Below the pieces are notes generated by a model. That model was not told where the DNA came from. It did not search any database and saw only the letters and a program-made list of their open reading frames with translations. From Candidatus Roseilinea mizusawaensis (GTDB lineage Bacteria > Chloroflexota > Anaerolineae > J036 > Brachytrichaceae), in assembly GCA_016841965.1 (NCBI GenBank), contig JAEANN010000054.1, positions 206,813 through 270,812 of the forward strand: a stretch of DNA of 64,000 bases, in the 5' to 3' direction. This document shows, piece after piece, positions 1 to 8,283 of this stretch. The position numbers and the translations under genes were made by a program. Position 1 is the first letter of the stretch. The number at the start of each line of letters is the position of its first letter.

Positions 1-1
1 C

Positions 2-574
2 TTGCACGAGACCGGCGAGTACGAATGCGTCGAAGCCCGTGACGGCCTGTCCGCAGTGCACCTGGCCGAGATAAGCCGACAAGATGTGGCCCTGATCAGC
101 GTCGACCTGCCCGAACTGAACGGAATCGAAGCAGCGCGGCAGATTGTGGCCACGATGGAGAACACGGCTGTCATCATGCTATCCTTCGATCACAGCCAGC
201 AGGCTGTGGAGCAAGCCAGACGAATTGGCGCGCGCGGATTCCTGCTCAAGTCGGCCAGCAGCCAGGAGTTGTTGCAAGCGTTGCGGCGCGTGCGCGCCGG
301 CGAGATGTTTTACAGCCCCGGCCTGGCCGGGGCCATTCGTAGCCTCCAAGAGGAGCCGGATGCTCACGATGCCTTGGCGTCACTCACAACCCGTGAACGC
401 GAAGTCCTCGAATTGATCGTCAACGGCTATCGCAACAGGCAGATCGCTGAGCGGCTGGGGATTAGCGTGCGCACAGTCGAGGTGCATCGTCGCAACATTA
501 TGGACAAGCTCGGTGCAAGAAGCCTGGCTCAACTGATCAAACAGGCTTCCCGCCGCGACGAGGCGCACCTGTAA
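2..574 (+). CDS. NarL/LuxR-family response regulator (5' end outside window)
   Basis: A two-component response regulator that would activate transcription after phosphorylation by a partner histidine kinase. The visible 190 residues carry most of a receiver domain: the phospho-acceptor Asp lies in the SVDLPELNG segment and the conserved Lys in GFLLKS. A C-terminal LuxR/GerE helix-turn-helix follows at about residues 125-185 (LTTREREVLELI, then RTVEVHRRNIMDKLG). The first strand and acidic pocket of the receiver are missing, so the gene starts upstream of the window. The partner kinase is not visible. Family assignment is firm; target genes are unknown. Confidence 0.9.
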   Translation: MHETGEYECVEARDGLSAVHLAEISRQDVALISVDLPELNGIEAARQIVATMENTAVIMLSFDHSQQAVEQARRIGARGFLLKSASSQELLQALRRVRAGEMFYSPGLAGAIRSLQEEPDAHDALASLTTREREVLELIVNGYRNRQIAERLGISVRTVEVHRRNIMDKLGARSLAQLIKQASRRDEAHL

Positions 575-641
575 CGATCTCCTCTCCCCCCAGGGGAGGC
601 GATCCAGATGCGCCTGCCGCGTCCGCAGTCCGCAATGACCC

Positions 642-679
642 GTGCCACATGTTCTGCCTCAAGTCATGACATGCGGCAC
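642..679. repeat. 11-bp imperfect inverted repeat in intergenic region
   Basis: GTGCCACATGT (642-652) and ACATGCGGCAC (669-679) pair at 10 of 11 positions around a 16-nt loop. It lies between the response regulator and the convergent alcohol dehydrogenase, with no T-run, so a terminator role is uncertain. The rest of the 340-nt interval (575-914) shows no convincing gene. A short C-rich/G-rich hairpin just after the stop codon (about 580-597) is also possible. Confidence 0.4.
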
Positions 680-914
680 GGCATCTGTTCACGATAATAG
701 TATTCGCAGATCACTTGTGAATACCGATTAGTACGTATCACGAGAAATGACACGCCTGGCCGGCATCGTGGACTTCATCCGGTGCTCGCCATCTATCCAT
801 CCCCCCAAGTTCGCTCACAAGTTGCCCACGTGGGATTGATCAGATGTGATCCATACATACAACTCACAATGACAGGTATAGTGCGCATTTGGCACATTTG
901 GATCAAGCGTCCGC

Positions 915-1955
915 CTACCCCGGCTGCAAGACAACCTTGACCAGATCCTCTGGTTGCGTCACCAGTCGCTCGAAAAACCGCGCCCCCTCAGACAGTGGCG
1001 CAAGATGGATCATATCGCGCACACGCACCTGACCCGACGCAATCAGCTCTACGGCGCGCTGGAAGTCGTCGTCGGTGTAGGCATAGCTGCCGCGAATGTG
1101 CAGCTCTCGATTGACGATGGGGAGGAAATTGAGTGTCGTTTCGCCCTTGCCCAGCCCGATCAACACGAGCGTGCCGCCCGGCGCAAGCGCGGCCACGCCC
1201 TGCTGGCGAGTGACCGGCGCACCGGCGGTATCCACCACGAATTCGGCGCCCCATCCGCCGGTGAGCGCTTTGACCTGCTCGACCACATCTTCCTCGCCGC
1301 TGTGCAGGGTGTGTGTCGCGCCCAGCCCGCGCGCCATTTCCAGCCGCCGGGCCACCAGATCGGTGACAATGACGGTAGACGCGCCGGCCAGCCGCGCCAG
1401 TTGTGCGGCCAGCAGACCTTGCGGGCCGGCTCCCAGCACCACCACAGTCCGCAGCAGCGGCGGCGTCATCGTCCTGAAGACGTGCGCTTGCACGGCCAGC
1501 GTCTCGGTCATCGTCGCGTCCAGATCGCTGACCTGCACCGGCAATTTGAACACGCGATCGGCCGGCGCGCAGACAAGATCGGCAAATCCGCCGGCGCGCT
1601 CGATCCCCAGAACCGCCATATTCGGACAGATGTTGGTCTGGCCGGCGCGGCAGGCCGGGCACACACCACAGGCAATCAGCGGCTGCACCACCACGCGGTC
1701 GCCAGGCGCCAGGCTGTCATGTGCGGTGCGGCGCACCTGCTTGCCCACCTCGACCACGTGGCCGGAAAACTCATGCCCCATGATGAGCGGAATGTGGGCG
1801 TTGCGGCGCGGGCTATGGCCCACGTAGCCGCTCAAGTCCGAGCCGCAGATACCGCAGGCATGCACGCGAATCAAGACCTCGCCGGGGCCGGGCTGTGGCG
1901 CAGGCACATCCTCAACTGCGAGTTGGCGAGCGCCGTGAAAGACAAGAGCTTCCAT
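915..1955 (-). CDS. Zinc-dependent medium-chain alcohol/polyol dehydrogenase
   Basis: NAD(P)-dependent oxidation of an alcohol or polyol by the threonine dehydrogenase/sorbitol dehydrogenase branch of the MDR family. The 346-residue protein has the catalytic zinc motif HACGICGSD, the GHEFSGHVVEVG motif, a four-Cys structural zinc lobe (CGVCPACRAGQTNIC) and a Rossmann loop LGAGPQGLLA. The start MEALVF was chosen because homologues begin there and the longer open frame upstream overlaps the neighbouring gene. It is the second gene of a probable two-gene minus-strand unit, 14 nt after a hypothetical protein. The substrate cannot be read from sequence. Confidence 0.88.
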   Translation of the reverse strand: MEALVFHGARQLAVEDVPAPQPGPGEVLIRVHACGICGSDLSGYVGHSPRRNAHIPLIMGHEFSGHVVEVGKQVRRTAHDSLAPGDRVVVQPLIACGVCPACRAGQTNICPNMAVLGIERAGGFADLVCAPADRVFKLPVQVSDLDATMTETLAVQAHVFRTMTPPLLRTVVVLGAGPQGLLAAQLARLAGASTVIVTDLVARRLEMARGLGATHTLHSGEEDVVEQVKALTGGWGAEFVVDTAGAPVTRQQGVAALAPGGTLVLIGLGKGETTLNFLPIVNRELHIRGSYAYTDDDFQRAVELIASGQVRVRDMIHLAPLSEGARFFERLVTQPEDLVKVVLQPG

Positions 1956-1969
1956 GCACCTATTGTCGC

Positions 1970-2338
1970 TCAGTCTGCGTCGAGCAGCAGCAAATTGAGC
2001 GTCTCGCGCGCGGCCGGCAATGTCTGCATGGCAGCCCAATTGTCCACCACGTCGGCGGCCCGCTCGATCGCCAAAAGCTGCGCCAGCGGATCCTCTTGCG
2101 TCGGCTCGCGCCCGATGCGCGTGCGCGGCCAGTATGCGGCCAGCCGGGCTTCGAAGGCAGGCCACGCTGCCAGCAGCCGGCGCCGCAGGTGAGCGTGGGC
2201 AGCCTCATCGGCCGGCGTGGCCTGGCCCCCGCGATACACGTGCACGATCAACGCTTCCAGGTCATCCCAGTGCTGCACAAATTCGATCAGCGCCGGATCG
2301 GTCACACGCGCGAGCAAAGATTTCGTAAAAGGGTTCAT
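1970..2338 (-). CDS. Conserved hypothetical protein
   Basis: A 122-residue soluble protein, helix-rich and without signal peptide or membrane segment. It begins MNPFTKSLL and contains a charged helical middle (EAAHAHLRRRLLAAWPAFEARLAAYW). I do not recognise the family. It lies just upstream of, and in the same orientation as, the alcohol dehydrogenase, so co-transcription is likely. Codon use resembles the neighbours, which supports a real gene. An earlier in-frame start at 2380 exists, but the MNPF start looks more natural. Confidence 0.6.
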   Translation of the reverse strand: MNPFTKSLLARVTDPALIEFVQHWDDLEALIVHVYRGGQATPADEAAHAHLRRRLLAAWPAFEARLAAYWPRTRIGREPTQEDPLAQLLAIERAADVVDNWAAMQTLPAARETLNLLLLDAD

Positions 2339-2378
2339 GGGTTCACAGTGTAGGCCAAGCCGCCAGACTTGCCCGTTC

Positions 2379-2415
2379 ACGACTACATGACTACACGACT
2401 ACACAGCTACACGAC
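2379..2415. repeat. Short tandem repeat (about 9-bp period)
   Basis: Degenerate copies of CGACTACAC follow one another four times (GACTACATG, ACTACACGA and so on) in the gap between the divergent hypothetical gene and ridA. It lies just upstream of the putative ridA -10 box. It could be a simple-sequence tract or a regulator-binding array; nothing decides between these. Confidence 0.4.
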
Positions 2416-2430
2416 ACTGCGGCTTCGACT

Positions 2431-2436
2431 TATACT
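2431..2436 (+). promoter_or_regulatory. Putative -10 box of ridA
   Basis: TATACT matches the sigma-70 -10 consensus at 5 of 6 positions. It sits about 80 nt upstream of the ridA start, which has a purine-rich ribosome-binding site (GGGAGCAG). No clear -35 box is visible. Confidence 0.35.
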
Positions 2437-2515
2437 GCGCCCCACAGTACAGGCGCGCCGTGCGGCAAACTACGCCACAGGCGCCACCCAAACGCGATTC
2501 TGACGGGAGCAGCCC

Positions 2516-2899
2516 ATGTCCAAACAACTGATTGACACACAGGGTGTCGCCCGCGCCGGCGGGGCCTATTCGCCGTGCCTGCGGGCCGGCGACTTCGTGT
2601 TTGTGGCCGGCCAAGGCCCGATTGACCCCGCCACCGGCCAGATAGTCGGCGCAACCATCGAAGAACAGACTGCCCAGGTGTTGGAGAACATCAAGAACAT
2701 CCTGGCGGCAGCCGGCGCGTCTATGGCCGATGTCGTCAAATCCACCGTCCACCTGAGCGACCTCAGCCTGTTCGATCGCTACAACAAGGTCTATGCAACG
2801 TACTTCCCGGATCCTAAGCCGGTGCGCACGACGGTGGGTAGCCAGTTGCTGGGCATCATGGTCGAGATTGATGTGATTGCCTACGTCGGTGACAAATAG
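2516..2899 (+). CDS. ridA: RidA family reactive-intermediate deaminase
   Basis: Deaminates reactive enamine/imine intermediates released by PLP enzymes such as threonine dehydratase, protecting other PLP enzymes in the cytosol. The 127-residue length is typical. The signature features are visible: the N-terminal GGAYSPCLRAGDFVFVAGQ stretch, the ILAAAGASMADVVKSTVHLSD core and the active-site Arg104 in PVRTTVGSQL. The start has a ribosome-binding site about 8 nt upstream (GGGAGCAGCCC). It is transcribed alone, divergent from the alcohol dehydrogenase unit. Confidence 0.92.
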   Translation: MSKQLIDTQGVARAGGAYSPCLRAGDFVFVAGQGPIDPATGQIVGATIEEQTAQVLENIKNILAAAGASMADVVKSTVHLSDLSLFDRYNKVYATYFPDPKPVRTTVGSQLLGIMVEIDVIAYVGDK

Positions 2900-2912
2900 G
2901 CCGAGGGTCACA

Positions 2913-3200
2913 TCAGGGTCTCTCCAACCCGTGCGCTTCGAGCAGGCGTTCGTCACGCAGCAACGATTCAGTTGGCCCATCTGCCACAACGCGCCCCTCG
3001 TCCATTGACATTCGTCCATTGACATTGACGGTTCATCCATCACCAGGATGTCCGGCGCGCTTCTTTTCGCCCATGCTGAGATGATGCGAGACGCGCCGGG
3101 CGAAGCCGCTCATCTGTACGGTGGCCAGCGCTTCATCCACGCGCCGGCGCACCTCAGCCTCTGGTTTATCGTGCGTCACGTCATTCACAAGACCATTCAT
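2913..3200 (-). pseudogene. Decayed cobalt/nickel ABC transporter ATPase (cbiO-like) relic
   Basis: Read on the minus strand, three segments in different frames match an ECF/CbiO-type ATPase in the right order. First comes EAEVRRRVDEALATVQMSGF followed by HHLSMGEKKRA, the ABC signature region. Next is DILVMDEPS, the Walker B motif. Last is DEGRVVADGPTESLL...EAHGLERP, the characteristic C-terminus ending in TGA at 2913-2915. The Walker A half is absent. The stretches between signature and Walker B and after Walker B are deleted, and a 14-bp tandem duplication (ATGTCAATGGACGA twice) marks one junction. It overlaps the 5' end of the glycosidase in antisense. No other cbi gene is present. Confidence 0.75.
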
Positions 3201-5522
3201 CTGTCCGATCCGGTTGCCACCACCGGCGACCGGCTGTATGCCATCGGCTCGCAGAACGGATTGTTCCCTGACTCCTGGGGCGGCCATGTGCCCAACGAAA
3301 TGTGGGGCATCTGGGCGCACCCGATCAAGCTGCTGGATGGCTTCTGGCTGGGGCTAAGCCACCCAACCCTCGGCAGCGTGCGCTGGCTGTGCGAAGCCGA
3401 CGCCTGCCGCGTGTCCCCTGGCTTTACCGAATTCGACTATCGCTTCCCCGGCCTGACGATCACGCGCCGCGACTTCACCCCAGATGGCCTGCCGGCCCTG
3501 GTGGTCTCGCTGCGCATCGCAGCAAGCGGGCAGTGGCCGGCCGGCACGCAGCTCCGCGCCTGCTTTGCGTCGGACTTGCGACCGGCTTGGCTGGGCGAAC
3601 GCATTGGATGGCGCGACGCGCCTGACGAGGCCCTGTTCGACGCAGCACATGGCGCCGTGCTGTTCCGCGACCGCGACAATCCGTGGTTTGCTGTAGTGGG
3701 CGCGCTACAAGCTCCGACGCGCGTGGACATCGGCGCGCGCGAGATGGCGCTGCAACAGACCGCCGGCCAGGGGACTGCCGCCGGCCTGAGCTGGGCGCTT
3801 GAACCCGCCCAAGCAAACACCGCCGAAATCACCCTCTTCATCGCCGGCAGCCACGTCTCGGCCGGCGATGCGCTGGCAACCCTGGATCGGTTGCGCGCCG
3901 AACACTCTATCCTGTTCGATGCAAAGCAACGTCGCTATCAGGCTATTCTCGACACCTGCGCGTTGGTCACGCCAGACCAGGCGCTGAATGAGGCGTTTGC
4001 CTGGTCGAAGCTGAACTGCCAGATGCTGGTGCGCGACGTGCCGGCGCACGGGCATGGGGATGACGTTCGCGCGGTTGGGGCCGGCCTGCCGGTCTATCCC
4101 TGGTGGTTTGGCATCGACATCGCCTATGCTGCGCTGCCCATGTTGCAGGCCGGCTTATTCGATCTGACCCAGGACAGCCTGCGCCTGTTGCACCGCGCCA
4201 GCATGGCTGCCAACCCAGATGAGCCGGGCCGCGTCATCCATGAACTGACCACCACCGGCGTAGTCTTCAACCCTGGCAACCTGGTCGAGTCGCCGGCCTT
4301 TGTGCGCGCCGTTCATCAATACTGGGTGTGGACGGGCGACACCGCTTTTGTGCGCGAACTGTATCCCTTCTGCAAACAGACGCTGCTCAATTACACGCTG
4401 GACGCGTGCGACCCAGACGGCGACCTGTGCGGCGCGGGCCGCAGCATCATCGAGACGCCGGAAATGCACGCCGGCTTTGAATGCATCGACGTGGCAACCT
4501 ATACTTGCGAGGCGTTGCTTGCCCTGGCCGATCTGGCGCAGGCGGTGGGCGACACGGCGACTGCGCCGGCGTTGCGATGCAAGGCCGACGAGCTGGCCGG
4601 GCGCATTCGGCACGAGTGGTGGCTGGAAAGTGAGGGGCTGTTTGCCGATGTGCGCGCCAGCGTGGGCGACGTGAAGGCCGCGCTTGACAGACTGGCTGAG
4701 ATAGCCCGCGAAGAGCACTGGCTGGGAGATGCGCTGGCGCAGGTCGAGGCCGGGACGCAGCGATTTACCCCATGGCTCGCGCGCTACGCCGACGCGCCGG
4801 CCGATATCGATTTGCCCTGGCTGTTGCGCCACTGGATCGTGCTGTGTCCGTTGGAGGCCGGCCTGGCGACCGACGAGCAGGCTGCGCGCGCGTTCGCCCG
4901 GCTCGAGTCGGCAGAGTTCTGTGACGAATGGGGCATGGTGTTGCATCCCGACCGGCGCGACGTGATGAGCATCAACACCGGCCTGCTGGCATTGGCCGAG
5001 GCGCGCTATGGCCGGCTGGAGCAAGCATTGCGCTACACACGCAAACTGGCCGAGGCGCTGACTGTGCGTATGCCAGGGGCGATCAGCGAAGCATTACCCG
5101 ATCAGTGGTGTTTTTTGCAACTGTGGTCGGCGCTGGGGATCGTCTCGCCGATTATGGAGGGCGTGTTCGGGATTGCGCCGCGCGCAGCCGAGCGGCGCTT
5201 GCGCGTGACGGCCAACTTGCCGGCCGACTGGCCACAGGCCGAGCTGCGCCAGATGCGTATCGGAGACGCGATTGTCGATCTGCGCATCGAACGGCGCGAC
5301 CTTGACCTGCGCGTGCAGGCGACATGTAACGACCCAACTTACACGCTGGATGTGGGATGCGTAATCCCTGCCGGGGCCGGCGTAGCCGGGGTATGGCTGA
5401 ACGGCCAACCGGCGGACTGGCGCGTGGAGCACACCCGCGCCGGGCAAGCGGTTGCCTGCCGGGGGCGCGGGCAGTGCGATCTGGTGGTGCGTCTGACAGC
5501 ACCCCTCGGCGCGACAACTTAG
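3171..5522 (+). CDS. Large six-hairpin glycosidase-like protein
   Basis: A soluble protein of about 780 residues resembling bacterial (alpha/alpha)6-barrel glycosidases of the glycogen-debranching/GH63-like type. It has an N-terminal beta-sandwich domain (roughly the first 270 residues) and a helical barrel with NEAFAWSKLNCQML, PWWFGIDIAYAALPML and a C-terminal region that includes SEALPDQWCFLQLWSALGIVSPI. No signal peptide is seen. Family-like sequence starts near TIHLSDPVATTGDRLYAIG (about 3195). Upstream the frame is open to an ATG at 3048 only because it runs antisense to the cbiO relic. I therefore prefer the GTG at 3171, but 3048 cannot be excluded. Substrate and catalytic residues are not identified. 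Confidence 0.72.
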   Translation: MRHVIHKTIHLSDPVATTGDRLYAIGSQNGLFPDSWGGHVPNEMWGIWAHPIKLLDGFWLGLSHPTLGSVRWLCEADACRVSPGFTEFDYRFPGLTITRRDFTPDGLPALVVSLRIAASGQWPAGTQLRACFASDLRPAWLGERIGWRDAPDEALFDAAHGAVLFRDRDNPWFAVVGALQAPTRVDIGAREMALQQTAGQGTAAGLSWALEPAQANTAEITLFIAGSHVSAGDALATLDRLRAEHSILFDAKQRRYQAILDTCALVTPDQALNEAFAWSKLNCQMLVRDVPAHGHGDDVRAVGAGLPVYPWWFGIDIAYAALPMLQAGLFDLTQDSLRLLHRASMAANPDEPGRVIHELTTTGVVFNPGNLVESPAFVRAVHQYWVWTGDTAFVRELYPFCKQTLLNYTLDACDPDGDLCGAGRSIIETPEMHAGFECIDVATYTCEALLALADLAQAVGDTATAPALRCKADELAGRIRHEWWLESEGLFADVRASVGDVKAALDRLAEIAREEHWLGDALAQVEAGTQRFTPWLARYADAPADIDLPWLLRHWIVLCPLEAGLATDEQAARAFARLESAEFCDEWGMVLHPDRRDVMSINTGLLALAEARYGRLEQALRYTRKLAEALTVRMPGAISEALPDQWCFLQLWSALGIVSPIMEGVFGIAPRAAERRLRVTANLPADWPQAELRQMRIGDAIVDLRIERRDLDLRVQATCNDPTYTLDVGCVIPAGAGVAGVWLNGQPADWRVEHTRAGQAVACRGRGQCDLVVRLTAPLGATT

Positions 5523-5534
5523 CGTTAGCGCGAG

Positions 5535-6485
5535 TTAGCGCCAGCGCCGACGGCGTAACGCGCTGGCGGAGAGGACACGCGTCGGGTTGGGCCGGCCGGC
5601 CAGAATATCCGCCCAGTTGATCTGCGCCGCCGCTTGCCGGCCAATCTGAATCAGTTCGGCGATATCGTTAATGCCGTCCAGGCCGATGTCGCGCGGCAAC
5701 GATGGGTTGATGCGGTACGCGCCGGCTGTCTCGAAGTGGCGCAACACCAGTTCGGTCTGTTGTTCAGCCGGCGACATCAGCAACTCGCCCACCACCCAGT
5801 TGGCCCAGGCCACCAGATTGTTGGGTGAAAATCGGGCATCGTAGACGCCCGTGCCCAGCGAGACGACGATGCACTCTGCCGGCGTGTACGCGCCGGGCGG
5901 CGTGTAGTAGAACGCCTCGACGCACATCTGATAGACCGGGTTGCCGGCGATGCCAACCCCGCCATCCACACACGGGCCGACGCCGGGCACCTCCCACGGC
6001 TCGAAGTAGGTCGGCGCTGCGGCAGAGGCCGTCACGCAATCCACCAGGTCGAGTTGTCCGGTGACCTGATCGTTGACCTCGTTGTCGCGCACGAAGTAGA
6101 AGGGGCGGCCATCGGACACGCGCTTGGCGGTGATCAGCAGATCGATCTCTAACTGGTTAAGCGCGCAATGCCCGACTCGTTCGGCCAACAGATCGTAGAG
6201 CGGCCGGCTGCGATATTTGAACGACCCCAGGCTGAAAATCCAGCCCAGCACATCCTTGCGGAAAATCTTCGGGCCAAGGGTCTGGTACAGATCGAGCATC
6301 TGCTCGGCGGGTATGCCCCTGGCAAGGCCGGCGGCGATGATGGCGCCGGTGGAGGTGCCGGCGACGAAAGAGATCGATTCGCGGGCCGACTTGCCGGTCT
6401 GGCGCTCCAACTCGATCAAGGCGCACAAGGGAATGATGCCGCGAATGCCGCCGCCGTCGATGGACAACAGAACCTTGCTGCTCAT
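5535..6485 (-). CDS. Patatin-like phospholipase
   Basis: Predicted lipid acyl hydrolase using a Ser-Asp dyad. The 316-residue protein shows the oxyanion loop DGGGIRG (residues 10-16), the nucleophile elbow GTSTG with Ser45, and the catalytic Asp174 in the DGG motif (CVDGGVGIAGNP). No signal peptide is evident, so it is probably cytosolic or membrane-associated. The start has a strong AGGAGG ribosome-binding site (GGAGGTTCTATG in transcript orientation), and TATAGT upstream on the minus strand (about 6529-6534) is a possible -10 box. It is convergent with the glycosidase, 12 nt away. Confidence 0.9.
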   Translation of the reverse strand: MSSKVLLSIDGGGIRGIIPLCALIELERQTGKSARESISFVAGTSTGAIIAAGLARGIPAEQMLDLYQTLGPKIFRKDVLGWIFSLGSFKYRSRPLYDLLAERVGHCALNQLEIDLLITAKRVSDGRPFYFVRDNEVNDQVTGQLDLVDCVTASAAAPTYFEPWEVPGVGPCVDGGVGIAGNPVYQMCVEAFYYTPPGAYTPAECIVVSLGTGVYDARFSPNNLVAWANWVVGELLMSPAEQQTELVLRHFETAGAYRINPSLPRDIGLDGINDIAELIQIGRQAAAQINWADILAGRPNPTRVLSASALRRRRWR

Positions 6486-6646
6486 AGAACCTCCTGAGCG
6501 ATTTCTACAATGCGCGAGCGCCTCTGTGCGACTATAGCACTAGACGCAGAACGAGGGCATAGATCAGGAGAGGCAATCTGACTACACTATGCAGTACGCA
6601 TTCACGCATTCAATACATTCCGCAGCTTTTCAACGAAGGTTTTAGC

Positions 6647-7555
6647 ATGAGCGACATCATCAAGATCGGCATGATCGGCCTGGACACATCACACTGCCCG
6701 GCGTTTGCGGATATTCTCCACGATCCGCACCAGGCATGGCATGTGCCGGGCGGGCGCATCGCGGCAGCCATGCCCGGCGGCTCGGAGGCGTTCTCCCTCA
6801 GCCGCACCCGTGTGGCCGGCTTTACCGCAGCGCTGCGCGACAAACACGGCGTGCAGATGGTGGACGACATCGAGACGCTGGCGGCCCAAGTCGACGCCAT
6901 TCTGCTCGAAAGTGTGGATGGCCGGCAGCACCTGGAGCAGTTCCGACGCGCGGCGGTGGGCAAACCGGTCTACATCGACAAGCCGTTTGCCACGTCCACC
7001 GACGACGCGCGCGAGATCATTCGCATTGCCGAGCGCACCCACACCCCGCTGATGTCGTGCTCGTCGTTGCGCTACGCCGCCGGCATCACAGATCTGATCT
7101 CCGACCCGGCAGAGGCCGTGCAGGCGTGTGAGGCGTTCGGGCCGGCGCCGATTCTGGAGGACTACCCCGGCCTGTATTGGTACGGCATTCACAGCGCCGA
7201 GATGTTGTTTGCTTTCATGGGAGCCGGGTGCGTCCGCGTGCGCTGTGTGGCGACACGCGACGCCGATGTGGCAGTTGGCGAATGGCGCGATGGACGGGCC
7301 GGCGTCATGCGCGGCACGCGGCTGGAACGGGGCGACTTTGGCTGCGTGGTCCACACCAACACTACCACGCGCCTTGCCTTAGCCGGAGCCACACCCCCCC
7401 ACTACCACACCCTGCTGACGCGCATCATGGCATTCTTCCGCACCGGCATCTCACCCATACCCCTCGAAGAAACCTTCGAGATTGTGGCGTTTCTCGAAGC
7501 CGCCGAACGCAGCAAAGCCCAGGGCGGCGCAACTCAGACAACGGCAGGGCTGTGA
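6647..7555 (+). CDS. Gfo/Idh/MocA family oxidoreductase
   Basis: Predicted NAD(P)-dependent sugar or inositol-type dehydrogenase of 302 residues. The N-terminal Rossmann fold is recognisable (IKIGMIGLDTSH, with a degenerate glycine loop, then VDAILLESVDGRQH). The family Lys lies in the GKPVYIDKPFA motif, which usually reads EKP. A C-terminal alpha/beta substrate domain follows. It is divergent from the patatin gene and about 24 nt upstream of a methyltransferase in the same direction. The substrate is unknown. The degenerate glycine-rich loop is typical of a sub-branch often linked to uncharacterised carbohydrate loci. Confidence 0.85.
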   Translation: MSDIIKIGMIGLDTSHCPAFADILHDPHQAWHVPGGRIAAAMPGGSEAFSLSRTRVAGFTAALRDKHGVQMVDDIETLAAQVDAILLESVDGRQHLEQFRRAAVGKPVYIDKPFATSTDDAREIIRIAERTHTPLMSCSSLRYAAGITDLISDPAEAVQACEAFGPAPILEDYPGLYWYGIHSAEMLFAFMGAGCVRVRCVATRDADVAVGEWRDGRAGVMRGTRLERGDFGCVVHTNTTTRLALAGATPPHYHTLLTRIMAFFRTGISPIPLEETFEIVAFLEAAERSKAQGGATQTTAGL

Positions 7556-7565
7556 CGATCCGGTG

Positions 7566-7571
7566 TACCAT
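7566..7571 (+). promoter_or_regulatory. TANNNT -10 box 8 nt before start codon (leaderless type)
   Basis: TACCAT is followed by exactly 8 nt and the ATG at 7580, with no ribosome-binding site between. Transcription would begin at or within 1-2 nt of the start codon. One of six such arrangements in this window. Confidence 0.4.
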
Positions 7572-7579
7572 TCGCCCTC

Positions 7580-8254
7580 ATGGAACTAAGGCCCGACAAT
7601 GTTGCCGAGTGGGATCCTGCATTGTTTGACAAGCAGGACCCCACGCCCGATTACCTGTTCTACGCCCAGGTGCGCAAGGTTGTTCACATCGATGAACAAG
7701 CCATCCGCACACTGACTACCCTATACCGTGAACTGCTGCCGCCGGGCGGCGCCATTCTCGACCTGATGAGTTCATGGCGTTCGCATCTGCCGCCTGACAT
7801 GAGCTTCAGCCGGGTGTCTGGGCTGGGGATGAACAAGGACGAGTTGGCCGACAACCCACAGCTAACAGACTACGTCATTCACGACCTGAACGTTAGACCG
7901 ACGCTGCCGTACAGAGACGCCGAGTTCGACGCCGCCTGCTGCGCCGTGTCGGTGCAATATCTGCAAAAGCCGGCCCAGGTGTTCCGTGAGGTGCGGCGCG
8001 TGCTGAAGCCGGGTGGAGTGTTCGTCGTCTCGTTTAGCAACCGTTGCTTTCCAACCAAAGCCGTCAATCTGTGGCTCGAAACGGGCGACGAAGAGCATCT
8101 GCAATTGGTCGCGCTATACTTTGCCGCATCGGGCGGCTGGTCGCGAATCACGATGCGTGATTGCAGTGCGCCCTGCGCGCGGTTGTTTCAGTGTGATCCG
8201 TTGTACGCGGTGTGGGCGACTGCGCAGGCGCAATCTGCCGGCGCGCCAGATTAA
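7580..8254 (+). CDS. Class I SAM-dependent methyltransferase
   Basis: A 224-residue cytosolic methyltransferase of the Methyltransf_11 kind. The SAM-binding region is AILDLMSSWRSHLP (motif I is unusual, with no GxGxG). The post-II segment DAEFDAACCAVSVQYL and motif III VRRVLKPGGVFVVSFSNR are clear. Homologues with this N-terminus (DPALFDKQDPTPDYLFY) are generally annotated only as methyltransferase domain proteins. It follows the Gfo/Idh gene by 24 nt but also has its own TANNNT box. The substrate is unknown. Confidence 0.82.
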   Translation: MELRPDNVAEWDPALFDKQDPTPDYLFYAQVRKVVHIDEQAIRTLTTLYRELLPPGGAILDLMSSWRSHLPPDMSFSRVSGLGMNKDELADNPQLTDYVIHDLNVRPTLPYRDAEFDAACCAVSVQYLQKPAQVFREVRRVLKPGGVFVVSFSNRCFPTKAVNLWLETGDEEHLQLVALYFAASGGWSRITMRDCSAPCARLFQCDPLYAVWATAQAQSAGAPD

Positions 8255-8283
8255 TCACGCGGCCAACTGTCTGAGGCAGGCTG

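Noticed and set aside
954..2192. 412-codon open frame antisense to the alcohol dehydrogenase
   Set aside because: Long only because of high GC and codon bias on the opposite strand; the protein has no recognisable domain, whereas the minus-strand MDR enzyme is complete.
2399..3043. 214-codon minus-strand frame overlapping ridA
   Set aside because: Antisense to the clear RidA gene. Its N-terminal part overlaps the cbiO relic, which accounts for the DEPS-like residues.
3048..3170. Upstream extension of the glycosidase to an ATG at 3048
   Set aside because: Those codons are the antisense of a decayed CbiO ATPase. Family-like sequence begins only near 3195, so a start near 3171 is more credible.
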